Positions 16,061 through 24,697 of a DNA stretch of 64,000 nt are shown piece by piece (within the stretch, counting starts at the first letter, position 1; each line of letters opens with the position of its first letter). Under the pieces are notes generated by a model. The model ran no database searches. It was given only the letters and a program-made list of their open reading frames with translations, and was not told the origin of the DNA. The stretch is from Catenovulum maritimum (GTDB lineage: Bacteria > Pseudomonadota > Gammaproteobacteria > Enterobacterales > Alteromonadaceae), in the NCBI RefSeq assembly GCF_001050375.1, contig NZ_KQ130482.1, positions 574,954 to 638,953 on the forward strand, read 5' to 3'. The translations under genes were made by a program, and so were the position numbers.

Positions 16061-18253
16061 ATGCCTATTAACAAAGATGAGTTTCGACACGTTGATTACA
16101 ATTGGGACGATAGTGTCGCAGATAAGTTATCAGAGTTAGAGAGTTTGGTTTACCGTTCTAATGTATTAGGCGCGGACCAAAGAATCACAAACACTGGTGG
16201 TGGTAACACTTCTGCAAAATTAATGGAAACGGACCCATTAACTGGAGAGCAAGTTGAAGTTCTTTGGGTTAAAGGATCTGGTGGTGATTTACGTACAGCT
16301 AAAGTTGAAAACTTTTCTTCTTTATATCAAGGTAAATTAAACGCTTTAGACGGTACATACCAAGCGCGTGACGATAAAGGTTACAAGCAAGCTGGTGAAG
16401 ATGCGATGATTGGCATGTACAAGCATTGTAACTTTTGTTTGAATCCTCGTGCTTCTTCAATCGATACACCTTTACATTCAATGATTGCTGACAAGCATGT
16501 TGATCACTTACACCCAAATGCTGTAATTTCAATTGCATCATGTAAAGATCAAGAAGCTCTTACTGAAAAAGTATGGGGCGGTAAAATGGCTTATGTTCCT
16601 TGGATGCGTCCTGGTTGGGAAGCGGCTAAGGTTTGTGAAGAAGCTTATGCAGCAAAACCTGATAGCATTGGTATCTTACTTGGTCAACACGGCCACACTA
16701 ACTGGGAATCAGAAAGCAAGAGCTGTTACGAAACTTCTTTATGGGTAATCGAAACTGCTGCGCGTTATATCGAAGAGCACGACAAAGGTGAAATGACTTT
16801 TGGCGGTGCTAAAGTTGAAAGCTTATCAGATGAAGCTCGTACTGAATTACTTGCTAAATTCTTGCCTGTTGCTCGTGGTATCTTATCAAATAAAGTTAAA
16901 TTTATTGCGACAGTTCAATCTGATGAAACAGCTTTACGTTTCGTAAACAGTGTTGATGCACCACGTTTAGCTAAATTAGGTACTTCATGTCCTGATCACT
17001 TCTTACGTACTAAAATTCAGCCTTTATATGTTGATTTCAACCCAGCAACAGACGATTTCGATGCATTAGTTGAAAAATTAAATGCAGGTATCGAGCAATA
17101 TCGTGTTGAATACAAAGCATACTATGATGCATGCAAGCGTGACGATTCACCTGCAATGCGTGACCCAAGCCCAACAGTAATCTTAATCCCAGGTGTTGGT
17201 ATTATTGGCTGGGGTAAAAATAAATCAGAATCACGTGTAACAACTGAATTCTACAACTGTGCAATTGAAGTAATGCGCGGCGCTGAAGCAGTTAGTGAAT
17301 ACACAGCTTTACCACAACAAGAAGCATTCGACATTGAATACTGGGCTTTAGAAGAAGCTAAGTTACAGCGTATGCCTAAAGAAGCGCCTTTAGCGCGTGA
17401 TATCGTAGTTGTTGTTGGTGCTGGTGATGGTATTGGTAAAGAAACTGCTTTTCGCGTAGCGAAAGAAGGTGCTCACGTTGTATGTGCTGATTTACGTTTT
17501 GAAGCAGCGCAAAAAACTGCTGACGAATTAACAGCTATCTACGGTCAAGGTATCGGTGTTGCAGGTACTGGTATTTCAGGTTGTGGTCCAGCTATCGCAC
17601 AAGAAGTTAATATTACAGACCGTGAAAGCGTTCAAAAAATGTTTGAGCAGGTGACTCTTGCTTACGGTGGTATTGATAAAGTTATCGTGACTGCTGGTGT
17701 TTTCTTAGCACCAGGTCAAGCAGGCATGAGCAATGACCAACAATTTGATGTTAGCTTTGCGGTTAACGTTAAAGGTGGCTACATTGTTGGTACTGAAGCA
17801 AACGAAATCTGGAAAGCTCAAGGCTTAAAAGGTGCATTAGTATTAACGACAAGTGTTAACGCTGCTGTATCTAAGAAAGGTTCATTAGCTTACGACACAT
17901 CTAAAGCGGCTGCGAATCACCTAGTTCGTGAATTAGCGGTTGAACTTTCTCCATTAGTTAATGTAAATGGTTTAGCACCTGCTACAGTTGTTAAAGGTAG
18001 CACTATGTTCCCTCGTGACCGTGTTATTGCTTCATTAACGAAATACAATGTTGAGTTTACTGAGTCAGACTCTGATGATGAATTACGTGACAAGTTAGCT
18101 AATTTCTACGCTCAGCGTACATTAACTAAGTCGCCTATCACGCCAGCAGATCAGGCTGAAGCAGCTTACTTAATGGTTTCTGGCCAACTAAGCAAAACAA
18201 CTGGTCAAATCATTAGTGTTGATGGTGGTTTACACGAAGCGTTCTTACGCTAA
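16061..18253 (+). CDS. rhaE: Bifunctional rhamnulose-1-phosphate aldolase / L-lactaldehyde dehydrogenase
   Basis: A 730-residue fusion of the type called RhaEW. Residues about 1-430 are a class II aldolase/adducin domain with ITNTGGGNTSAKL and the metal His in DTPLHSMI and DHLHPNAVI. Residues about 440-730 are a short-chain dehydrogenase with VVVGAGDGIGKETAFRVA, a SVNAAV serine and the YDTSKAA Tyr/Lys pair. The aldolase half splits rhamnulose-1-phosphate into DHAP and L-lactaldehyde, and the dehydrogenase half oxidises lactaldehyde to L-lactate, explaining the lutABC genes downstream. The frame opens with TTG three bases earlier, but ATG 16061 is better placed after TTAGGAG (8-base spacing). 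Confidence 0.92.
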   Translation: MPINKDEFRHVDYNWDDSVADKLSELESLVYRSNVLGADQRITNTGGGNTSAKLMETDPLTGEQVEVLWVKGSGGDLRTAKVENFSSLYQGKLNALDGTYQARDDKGYKQAGEDAMIGMYKHCNFCLNPRASSIDTPLHSMIADKHVDHLHPNAVISIASCKDQEALTEKVWGGKMAYVPWMRPGWEAAKVCEEAYAAKPDSIGILLGQHGHTNWESESKSCYETSLWVIETAARYIEEHDKGEMTFGGAKVESLSDEARTELLAKFLPVARGILSNKVKFIATVQSDETALRFVNSVDAPRLAKLGTSCPDHFLRTKIQPLYVDFNPATDDFDALVEKLNAGIEQYRVEYKAYYDACKRDDSPAMRDPSPTVILIPGVGIIGWGKNKSESRVTTEFYNCAIEVMRGAEAVSEYTALPQQEAFDIEYWALEEAKLQRMPKEAPLARDIVVVVGAGDGIGKETAFRVAKEGAHVVCADLRFEAAQKTADELTAIYGQGIGVAGTGISGCGPAIAQEVNITDRESVQKMFEQVTLAYGGIDKVIVTAGVFLAPGQAGMSNDQQFDVSFAVNVKGGYIVGTEANEIWKAQGLKGALVLTTSVNAAVSKKGSLAYDTSKAAANHLVRELAVELSPLVNVNGLAPATVVKGSTMFPRDRVIASLTKYNVEFTESDSDDELRDKLANFYAQRTLTKSPITPADQAEAAYLMVSGQLSKTTGQIISVDGGLHEAFLR

Positions 18254-18260
18254 TTTATTA

Positions 18261-18288
18261 GGAGACATTATTTCAGAATAATGTCTCC
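18261..18288 (+). terminator. Strong 12-bp hairpin after the aldolase gene
   Basis: GGAGACATTATT, loop TCAG, AATAATGTCTCC: a perfect 12-bp stem followed by GTTTATTT, 8 bases past the stop. Partial terminator or 3' stabiliser between the aldolase gene and rhaA. Confidence 0.65.
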
Positions 18289-18376
18289 GTTTATTTAATC
18301 TACTACGTTGAATAGGATGTCAAGTTTAACGAAGTGATAATCATATTAACAAACTACGATTTAGTTGGAATTAATT

Positions 18377-19636
18377 ATGAACAAAGATCAAGTACTGGCA
18401 GCTTATGAGCAAGCAAAAGAAGTATTTAAACAACAAGGCGTTGATACTGAGCAAGCCCTAGCACAATTAGCTAAAACACCTATTTCAATGCATTGCTGGC
18501 AGGGCGATGATGTTAAAGGTTTTGAAATCGCACAACGTGAATTAAGCGGTGGTATTCAAGCAACTGGTAACTACCCAGGTAAAGCTCGCACTGCAGTTGA
18601 ACTTCGTGCTGACATGGAAAAAGCATTTAGCTTAATTCCTGGTGCAAAGCGCGTAAACTTACACGCTATCTACATTGATTCAGAAGAAGATGTAGATCGT
18701 GACAAAATTGAACCACGCCACTTTGAGCGTTGGGTAACTTGGGCAAAAGAGCAAGGTATTGGCTTAGACTTTAACCCGTCTCTTTTCTCTCATGAAAAAT
18801 CAGATGATGGTTTTACTTTATCTCACCCAGATGCTGAAATTCGTCAATTCTGGATTGACCACGTAAAAGCAAGCCGTAAAGTTTCTGAATACTTCGGTAG
18901 AGAATTAGGCACACCTTCTTACATGAACATCTGGATCCCAGATGGTATGAAAGATCAGCCAGCTGACCGTTTATCTCCTCGTAAACGTTTACAAGAGTCT
19001 TTAGATGAAGCGATCTCTGAAAAAATTGACACTAAATACCACATCGATGCGGTTGAGTGTAAATTATTCGGTATAGGCGCTGAAGCTTACACTGTTGGTA
19101 GTAACGAGTTCTATTTAAGCTACGCAGCTACTCGTGGTACAGCATTATGTTTAGATGCGGGTCACTTCCACCCAACAGAAGTTATTTCTGACAAGATCAG
19201 TACTTGTTCACTTTACATCGAAAACATGCAGTTGCACGTAACTCGTCCAATGCGTTGGGATTCCGATCACATCGTATCTTTCGACGACGAAACACAAGCA
19301 ATTATGCGTGAAATCGTTCGTAACGAATTATTAGACCGTATGTCAATTGGTCTTGATTTCTTCGATGCGTCAGTAAACCGTATCGCTGCATGGGTTATTG
19401 GTACTCGTAACGCACAAAAAGCTCTTCTTAAAGCACTTCTTGAGCCAGTTGCGAAAATCAAAGCTGCAGAGCAAGAATTTGATTACACATCTCGTTTGGC
19501 ATTAATGGAAGAAGCGCATTCACAGCCATGGGCTGCTGTTTGGGACTACTTCTGCCTACAGCAAAACACGCCAGTGGGTCCAGATTGGTTAGAAGATGTT
19601 AAAGCTTATGAAAAAGAAGTTTTAGCACAACGCTAA
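18377..19636 (+). CDS. rhaA: L-rhamnose isomerase
   Basis: A 419-residue enzyme converting L-rhamnose to L-rhamnulose. It aligns along its length with remembered E. coli RhaA (419 residues): [113 protein letters not shown] and RWDSDHIV, which carry the metal ligands. The frame begins with a TTG at 18365, but the ATG at 18377 matches the family start. The ribosome site is weak (TTGGAA). It sits between the aldolase and permease genes. Confidence 0.95.
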   Translation: MNKDQVLAAYEQAKEVFKQQGVDTEQALAQLAKTPISMHCWQGDDVKGFEIAQRELSGGIQATGNYPGKARTAVELRADMEKAFSLIPGAKRVNLHAIYIDSEEDVDRDKIEPRHFERWVTWAKEQGIGLDFNPSLFSHEKSDDGFTLSHPDAEIRQFWIDHVKASRKVSEYFGRELGTPSYMNIWIPDGMKDQPADRLSPRKRLQESLDEAISEKIDTKYHIDAVECKLFGIGAEAYTVGSNEFYLSYAATRGTALCLDAGHFHPTEVISDKISTCSLYIENMQLHVTRPMRWDSDHIVSFDDETQAIMREIVRNELLDRMSIGLDFFDASVNRIAAWVIGTRNAQKALLKALLEPVAKIKAAEQEFDYTSRLALMEEAHSQPWAAVWDYFCLQQNTPVGPDWLEDVKAYEKEVLAQR

Positions 19637-19741
19637 GTTCTGTACGAAACGTTATTACCTTAATTCTGGATACCGCGCACAAGCGGTTATAGAAGGTTTG
19701 AATATCGCTGGTAATCACAGGGTATAGTTTAGTCCCTTAAT

Positions 19742-19760
19742 GAGGTAACTGGATTACCTC
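19742..19760 (+). other. Small hairpin after rhaA
   Basis: GAGGTAA, loop CTGGA, TTACCTC: a perfect 7-bp stem about 100 bases past the rhaA stop. Possible weak terminator. Confidence 0.4.
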
Positions 19761-19804
19761 GACTTAATTTGTGTCAGTGGCATGGATGCCATTTTTTTAG
19801 ATTT

Positions 19805-19868
19805 ATGTTTTTAATCTTAAATTTAGACAGTTTTTTTTTAAATTGTCTAAATTTAAGGTTAAAAACAT
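19805..19868 (+). promoter_or_regulatory. 25-bp stem hairpin in the permease leader
   Basis: Left arm 19805-19829 and right arm 19844-19868 are complementary over 25 positions with a single mismatch that would be a G-U pair in RNA. The loop is 14 bases and starts with nine T. It ends 60 bases before the permease ATG. Possible attenuator, RNase processing site or small inverted-repeat insertion. No gene fits between rhaA and the permease (19637-19928). Confidence 0.6.
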
Positions 19869-19928
19869 TATTAATTTATAGCTTATCTTCATACATAAAT
19901 AACGATAGAAGAGAGCTCGGAGGTCTAT

Positions 19929-21638
19929 ATGGCAAGTGCCGAAGAATTTGAAACTCAAGCTGTTTCTCCTAATAAACTGCAAGGTGCTAAAACTTTTGCC
20001 GCTAGTTACGCGGGTGAGCACGTTGCAGGAACAGAATTTGTTATTGGTGCATTATTTGTATCTTGGGGTGTTGGTGCAGTCGATGTCATCACAGGTTTAT
20101 TATTTGGTAATTTGTTAGCCGTTTTAACTTGGGGCTTAATTACAGCGCCAATTGCAACAGATACTCGTTTAACCCTTTACGCTTATTTAGAAAAAATCGC
20201 CGGACCAGGCACTATAAAATTATATAGTGTGGTTAATGGCATATTATTCTGTGTTCTCGCCGGTGCTATGATCACTGTATCCGCATCCGCCGTTCGAATT
20301 CCATTCGGTATTCCTGATCAAGTTGGTTATTTCCCTACTGATTTACGATTTGTTTTAGTTGTCCTAGGTGTTGGTGCTGTTGTGGTTTACATGGCGGTTA
20401 AAGGCTTTAAAAAGCTTGCAGCCTTTGCTGAAATTTGTGCTCCTTGGATGATCTTAATGTTTTTTGTTGGCGCACTTGTCATGATGCCAACGACTGTTGG
20501 TGCGACTGCCGGTGTCGATAGCATCAATAGTTTCAGTGACTTTTTAACCGTTGCAAGTGAATCGATTTGGAAAGACTCTGACGGCGATATAGGTATTTGG
20601 CATGTTATTGCGTTTGCTTGGATTGCTAACTTAGCTATGCACGGTAGTTTAGGCGATATGACTTTATTACGCTTTGCAAGAAAAGCTAAATATGGTTATT
20701 TTTCAGCACTAGGTATGTTTATCGGCCATTACATGGCTTGGATTTGTGCAGGTATCATGGGGGCAGGTGCAGCTATTTTATTACAAACGAGCATCACTGC
20801 GATTGACCCTGGTTCGGTTGCTTACACAGCGCTAGGTGCTTCAGGTATTATTGCCGTAATCATTGCTGGTTGGACTACTTCTAACCCAACAATCTATCGT
20901 GCTGGTCTTGCGTTCAGCTCATTAAATCATGCTTGGGGCCGTACTAAAGTAACTATCGTTGTTGGTATTATTACAACTATTATTGCTTGTTCACCATTTG
21001 TTTTCTCAGGTTTACTTGGTTTTGTTGGCTACATGGGACTTTTACTTGCTCCAGTAGGTGCAATTATTGTGACTGAGCATTGGTTATTCCCTAAATTAGG
21101 TTTAACCCGTTATTGGTCTGCTTATAAAGGCAATACGACTAACATGGCTGCTTTTATCACTTGGATTCTGTCTATGGTTGCGGGTATCGCAGTTGAGCAA
21201 GCTGGTTTATTGCACTTGTTCTTTATCCTAGTGCCATTATGGATATTTGCGACTGTCACTTACATAGTTTTAGCCTCTGCTATGGGTGCTAAAGAAACTT
21301 ACCCAGAAGCTGCAAAAGCAGAAAAAATTGAAAGTGATAGAAAAGCGGAAGAAGCTGCTTATTTAGCTTCTGTTGAGTCTAACGAAGAAGCTGCAAATAT
21401 TAAGGTTTCTGGTTTGGCGCTAGCGGCTAAATATATTTCTTGGGGTGCACTAGTTGCATGTTTATATATGGGAATTTCTTCATATGTTAACCAAGATATA
21501 GCGACTATTACGAGCTGGTTAATTGTTCCAACATTGATCTATTTTATCACAGCTACTTATGCTTACATTGCCACTCAAGCTGCTACTAATGTATCAGAGA
21601 ACCTTGAAAGCGCGACTAAGCCTATAGAAGCAAATTAA
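19929..21638 (+). CDS. NCS1-type (cytosine/purine permease-like) membrane transporter
   Basis: A 569-residue protein with about twelve membrane helices and a charged linker near 460-490 (EKIESDRKAEEAAYL). The start resembles nucleobase-cation symporters: GAKTFAASYAGEHVAGTEFVIGALFVSWG is recognisable in parts, as are FGNLLAVLTWGLITAPIATDTRLTL and WHVIAFAWIANLAMHGSLGDMTLLRFARK. NCS1 members carry nucleobases, hydantoins or vitamins. Lying between rhaA and lutA-rhaB, this one may import rhamnose or a related breakdown product instead (inference). Start ATG 19929 has a strong GGAGG site 7 bases upstream. Confidence 0.75.
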   Translation: MASAEEFETQAVSPNKLQGAKTFAASYAGEHVAGTEFVIGALFVSWGVGAVDVITGLLFGNLLAVLTWGLITAPIATDTRLTLYAYLEKIAGPGTIKLYSVVNGILFCVLAGAMITVSASAVRIPFGIPDQVGYFPTDLRFVLVVLGVGAVVVYMAVKGFKKLAAFAEICAPWMILMFFVGALVMMPTTVGATAGVDSINSFSDFLTVASESIWKDSDGDIGIWHVIAFAWIANLAMHGSLGDMTLLRFARKAKYGYFSALGMFIGHYMAWICAGIMGAGAAILLQTSITAIDPGSVAYTALGASGIIAVIIAGWTTSNPTIYRAGLAFSSLNHAWGRTKVTIVVGIITTIIACSPFVFSGLLGFVGYMGLLLAPVGAIIVTEHWLFPKLGLTRYWSAYKGNTTNMAAFITWILSMVAGIAVEQAGLLHLFFILVPLWIFATVTYIVLASAMGAKETYPEAAKAEKIESDRKAEEAAYLASVESNEEAANIKVSGLALAAKYISWGALVACLYMGISSYVNQDIATITSWLIVPTLIYFITATYAYIATQAATNVSENLESATKPIEAN

Positions 21639-21667
21639 TATTCTTTAAATCACAAATCTGTCGTTTT

Positions 21668-21695
21668 GGGCCCAGTTTTCTGGGCCCCTTTTTTT
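21668..21695 (+). terminator. Rho-independent terminator after the permease
   Basis: GGGCCCAG, loop TTTT, CTGGGCCC, then C and seven T. It precedes the lutA start by 25 bases and shows that the longer lutA frame beginning at 21666 is not the real start. Read-through may still feed lutABC. Confidence 0.92.
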
Positions 21696-21719
21696 ATCTT
21701 CGAATACATAGAGACCATA

Positions 21720-22499
21720 ATGACTGAGTTAAATGTAAGGTTTTATCCTAGTCAGCCAAAACAAGTTTATTTGTTTGGTACTTGCTTAGCTGATGTCCTT
21801 TTCCCTGATTCTGGTATAGATGCAATTGAATTTTTAGAACGTCAAGGAATAGAAGTTATATACCCTGATGGCCAAACTTGTTGCGGTCAACCAGCCTATA
21901 ACTCTGGGTATCAAGATGAAGCTAAACAAGTCGCATTAAAACAAATCGAGCAATTTCCTTTAGATATTCCAATCGTGGTTATCTCTGGCTCTTGTGGTGG
22001 CATGATGCGCCATCATTATCTTTCTTTGTTAAAAGAAGAACCTCAGATTCAAGGTTTTTGTGATCGTATTTTCGAATTCACAGAATTCTTAGTTCATGTT
22101 TTAAAAATTGAATTAAAAGATCAAGGTCCAAAAGAGCAGGTTGCTCTTCACACTTCATGTGCGGCAAGACGTGAAATGGGTGTTCACCTAACGGGTCGAA
22201 AATTAATAGAACAACTCGATAACGTCGAACTTATTGTGCACAACAAAGAATCAGAATGCTGCGGCTTTGGTGGTACTTTTGCAGTTAAGCATGACGATAT
22301 TTCTGCCGCTATGGTTGCGGATAAAACGGCGAATTTACTTGATACAGGTGTGAAACAATTTATCAGTGCCGACTGGGGTTGCATGATGAATATTAATGGT
22401 TCGCTTGAATATCAGAACAAGCCATTAGCTGGTAAACATATCGCGAGTTATTTATTAGAAAGAACAAGCGAATCTAATCCTTCTAACAAAGGAAATTAA
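21720..22499 (+). CDS. lutA: L-lactate utilisation protein LutA (Fe-S oxidoreductase)
   Basis: A 259-residue protein with two CCG domains: TCCGQPAYNSGY near residue 58 and ECCGFGGTFAVK near 179, each preceded by further Cys (GTCLADV, SGSCGG, HTSCAARRE). These bind iron-sulfur centres in LutA/GlpC-like subunits. With LutB and LutC it oxidises L-lactate to pyruvate. ATG 21720 gives the canonical start MTELNVRFYP; the upstream 18 codons lie in a terminator. The LutB start follows one base after the stop. Confidence 0.92.
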   Translation: MTELNVRFYPSQPKQVYLFGTCLADVLFPDSGIDAIEFLERQGIEVIYPDGQTCCGQPAYNSGYQDEAKQVALKQIEQFPLDIPIVVISGSCGGMMRHHYLSLLKEEPQIQGFCDRIFEFTEFLVHVLKIELKDQGPKEQVALHTSCAARREMGVHLTGRKLIEQLDNVELIVHNKESECCGFGGTFAVKHDDISAAMVADKTANLLDTGVKQFISADWGCMMNINGSLEYQNKPLAGKHIASYLLERTSESNPSNKGN

Positions 22500-22500
22500 G

Positions 22501-23961
22501 ATGAGCGTGAATCAATACACACCTGATAGAACTGAAAGTAAATATACTAAATCAGCCAGTACATTTAGACAAAATGTTCAACGTGATTTAGCTAATGAAG
22601 AATTACGTAGCAACTTTGCTGGGGCTATGGATTATTTGATGGATAAACGTAAAGCCTCGTTTCCTTCAAATGATGAACTCGAAACTTTGCGCGACCAATG
22701 TAAATTAATAAAGCAACGTGCATTAGTTAAGCTACCACATTTATTAGAGCAGTTAGAGACTAAGCTGAATGAAAATGGGATTAAAGTTCATTGGGCTGAA
22801 ACTATTAACGATGCTAACGAAATTATTGCTCAGTTAATTGAATCTAAAGGTGGCAAAAATATCGTAAAAGGTAAATCTATGGTGTCTGAAGAGACAGCAT
22901 TAAATGACTTTTTACAAGCAAGAGATATGGAAATATTAGAATCCGATATGGGTGAATATATTGTCCAACTTGCTAATGAACATCCTTCTCACATTATCAT
23001 GCCCGCGATTCACCAAAATAAAAAACAAGTCGCGGATATTTTTGCTGAACATATTGATGATTTTGAATACACAACAGACGTAGATACCTTGATTGGTGAA
23101 GGTCGCCGTATTTTGCGCGACAAATTCTCAAAAGCGGATGTTGGTATAACAGGTGTTAACTTTGCGGTCGCTGAAACGGGTACCTTATGTTTAGTTGAAA
23201 ACGAAGGTAATGGCCAAATGTCGAGTGCCGTACCAGACATGCACATAGCGATTACCGGCATAGAAAAAGTCGTTGAGTATCTTGATGATATTCCACCTTT
23301 ATTAAGCTTATTAACACGCAGTGCGACAGGTCAGGCGATTACCACTTACTTCAACATGATTAGTAAGCCAAGGCAGCCGGGTGAAAAAGATGGCCCTGAA
23401 GAAGTTCATCTTGTATTACTAGATAATGGCCGTAGCCAAGCGTTTGCTGATGAAGAACTGAGACAAACTTTACAATGTATTCGTTGTGGCGCTTGTATGA
23501 ATCATTGTCCGGTTTATACCCGTGTTGGTGGTCATGCATACGGTACAGTTTACCCTGGCCCAATTGGTAAAATTATTTCTCCTCATCAACTCGGGCTCGA
23601 ATCAACTAAAGATTTACCGACAGCTTCGTCTTTATGTGGCGCATGCGGTGAAGTTTGCCCAGTAAAAATTCCAATCCCCAACATTTTGTTGAGACTACGC
23701 AAAGAGAGCGTAAAAGACACTAAAGGTGGTGAAGGCGAATTGAAAGGGGCAGGCAGTAACCGAAAAGCAACAGAAGCTGCAATTTGGAAAGCTTGGTCTT
23801 TACTGCACAGAGTACCAGCAATGTATAAAGTTTCTATGTGGTTTGCGACACGCTTTAGAGGCCTAATGCCAAGTAAATTAGGTGCGTGGACTTCGGTTAG
23901 AACTGCGCCTAAGTTAGCACCAAAAACGCTTCATGAAAGAGTTAAAGCCCGTCGAAAATAG
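22501..23961 (+). CDS. lutB: L-lactate utilisation iron-sulfur protein LutB
   Basis: A 486-residue protein. The N-terminal LUD domain (about 60-300) has GKSMVSEETALNDFL and GVNFAVAETGTLCLVENEGN. Two ferredoxin-type [4Fe-4S] motifs follow: CIRCGACMNHCP from Cys326 and CGACGEVCPVKIP from Cys379. This is the electron-transfer and probable catalytic subunit of the LutABC lactate dehydrogenase complex. In this cluster it would consume the L-lactate made by the lactaldehyde dehydrogenase half of the RhaE fusion. Confidence 0.95.
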   Translation: MSVNQYTPDRTESKYTKSASTFRQNVQRDLANEELRSNFAGAMDYLMDKRKASFPSNDELETLRDQCKLIKQRALVKLPHLLEQLETKLNENGIKVHWAETINDANEIIAQLIESKGGKNIVKGKSMVSEETALNDFLQARDMEILESDMGEYIVQLANEHPSHIIMPAIHQNKKQVADIFAEHIDDFEYTTDVDTLIGEGRRILRDKFSKADVGITGVNFAVAETGTLCLVENEGNGQMSSAVPDMHIAITGIEKVVEYLDDIPPLLSLLTRSATGQAITTYFNMISKPRQPGEKDGPEEVHLVLLDNGRSQAFADEELRQTLQCIRCGACMNHCPVYTRVGGHAYGTVYPGPIGKIISPHQLGLESTKDLPTASSLCGACGEVCPVKIPIPNILLRLRKESVKDTKGGEGELKGAGSNRKATEAAIWKAWSLLHRVPAMYKVSMWFATRFRGLMPSKLGAWTSVRTAPKLAPKTLHERVKARRK

Positions 23962-23970
23962 GTGGTTAAT

Positions 23971-24678
23971 ATGAGTTATAAATTTACACAGCAATCCAAT
24001 TCGGCGAGAAGTGTGATTTTGCAAAAACTAAAGAAACAAGTTGAAGGCGCTGACTACGATAAGCTGCCAGCAGAAACTGGTTTCACGTATCCTGAGATTA
24101 GTTTTGAAGATCAATTTACCCATTTTGTGCAATTGCTACGCAATAACCAAGCAAAAGTTATTTCAACATCTGAAACCGAATTAATGGATCAGGTTATTTC
24201 TGAGCTTAAAGCGCGTGATATCTCAAGTTTGCTTTATGGCGCAGATAGCCCATATTCTCAGTTAATTGAGCAGGGCATTAACCAGTCTGGAGAACAAGTT
24301 GAATTACAAGATTATGATTATCAATTAACAGATAATAAAGACAAGTTGTTCAACCATACTCCAGCAAGTATCACTAGTTCAAATTGGGCAATTGCCGAAA
24401 CAGGTACCATAGTTAGATGGCCATCTCAAAATGAGCCACGTACTATGTCATTAGTGCCGCCTGTTCACATGATCATAGTAGATGCCAACAAGCTTTACTG
24501 TAACTTTTCAAGTTTAGTTAAAGATCAGAATTGGAAAGATAATATGCCGACTAATGCATTACTGATTTCTGGTCCTTCAAAAACGGCTGACATCCAACAA
24601 ACATTAGCTTTTGGTGCGCACGGCCCAAAAGAGCTGATCGTATTTGTAATGAATAGCCCAACAGACATTAACCTTTAA
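23971..24678 (+). CDS. lutC: L-lactate utilisation protein LutC
   Basis: A 235-residue LUD-domain protein. SSNWAIAETGTIVRWPS and MSLVPPVHMIIV are the family blocks. A GTG at 23962 is in frame, but ATG 23971 follows a GGTGG ribosome site by five bases and is the better start. It overlaps no gene, lies 9 bases after lutB and 19 before rhaB, so the lut genes and the kinase probably share a transcript. Confidence 0.93.
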   Translation: MSYKFTQQSNSARSVILQKLKKQVEGADYDKLPAETGFTYPEISFEDQFTHFVQLLRNNQAKVISTSETELMDQVISELKARDISSLLYGADSPYSQLIEQGINQSGEQVELQDYDYQLTDNKDKLFNHTPASITSSNWAIAETGTIVRWPSQNEPRTMSLVPPVHMIIVDANKLYCNFSSLVKDQNWKDNMPTNALLISGPSKTADIQQTLAFGAHGPKELIVFVMNSPTDINL

Positions 24679-24697
24679 CGGCTTTAAAGAAAATCTT

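Noticed and set aside
19769..20118. Small open frames overlapping the permease leader and start
   Set aside because: They fall in the long hairpin or out of frame within the permease; no ribosome sites.
21666..21719. Longer N-terminus for LutA
   Set aside because: The extra codons lie inside an intrinsic terminator hairpin; ATG 21720 matches the family start.
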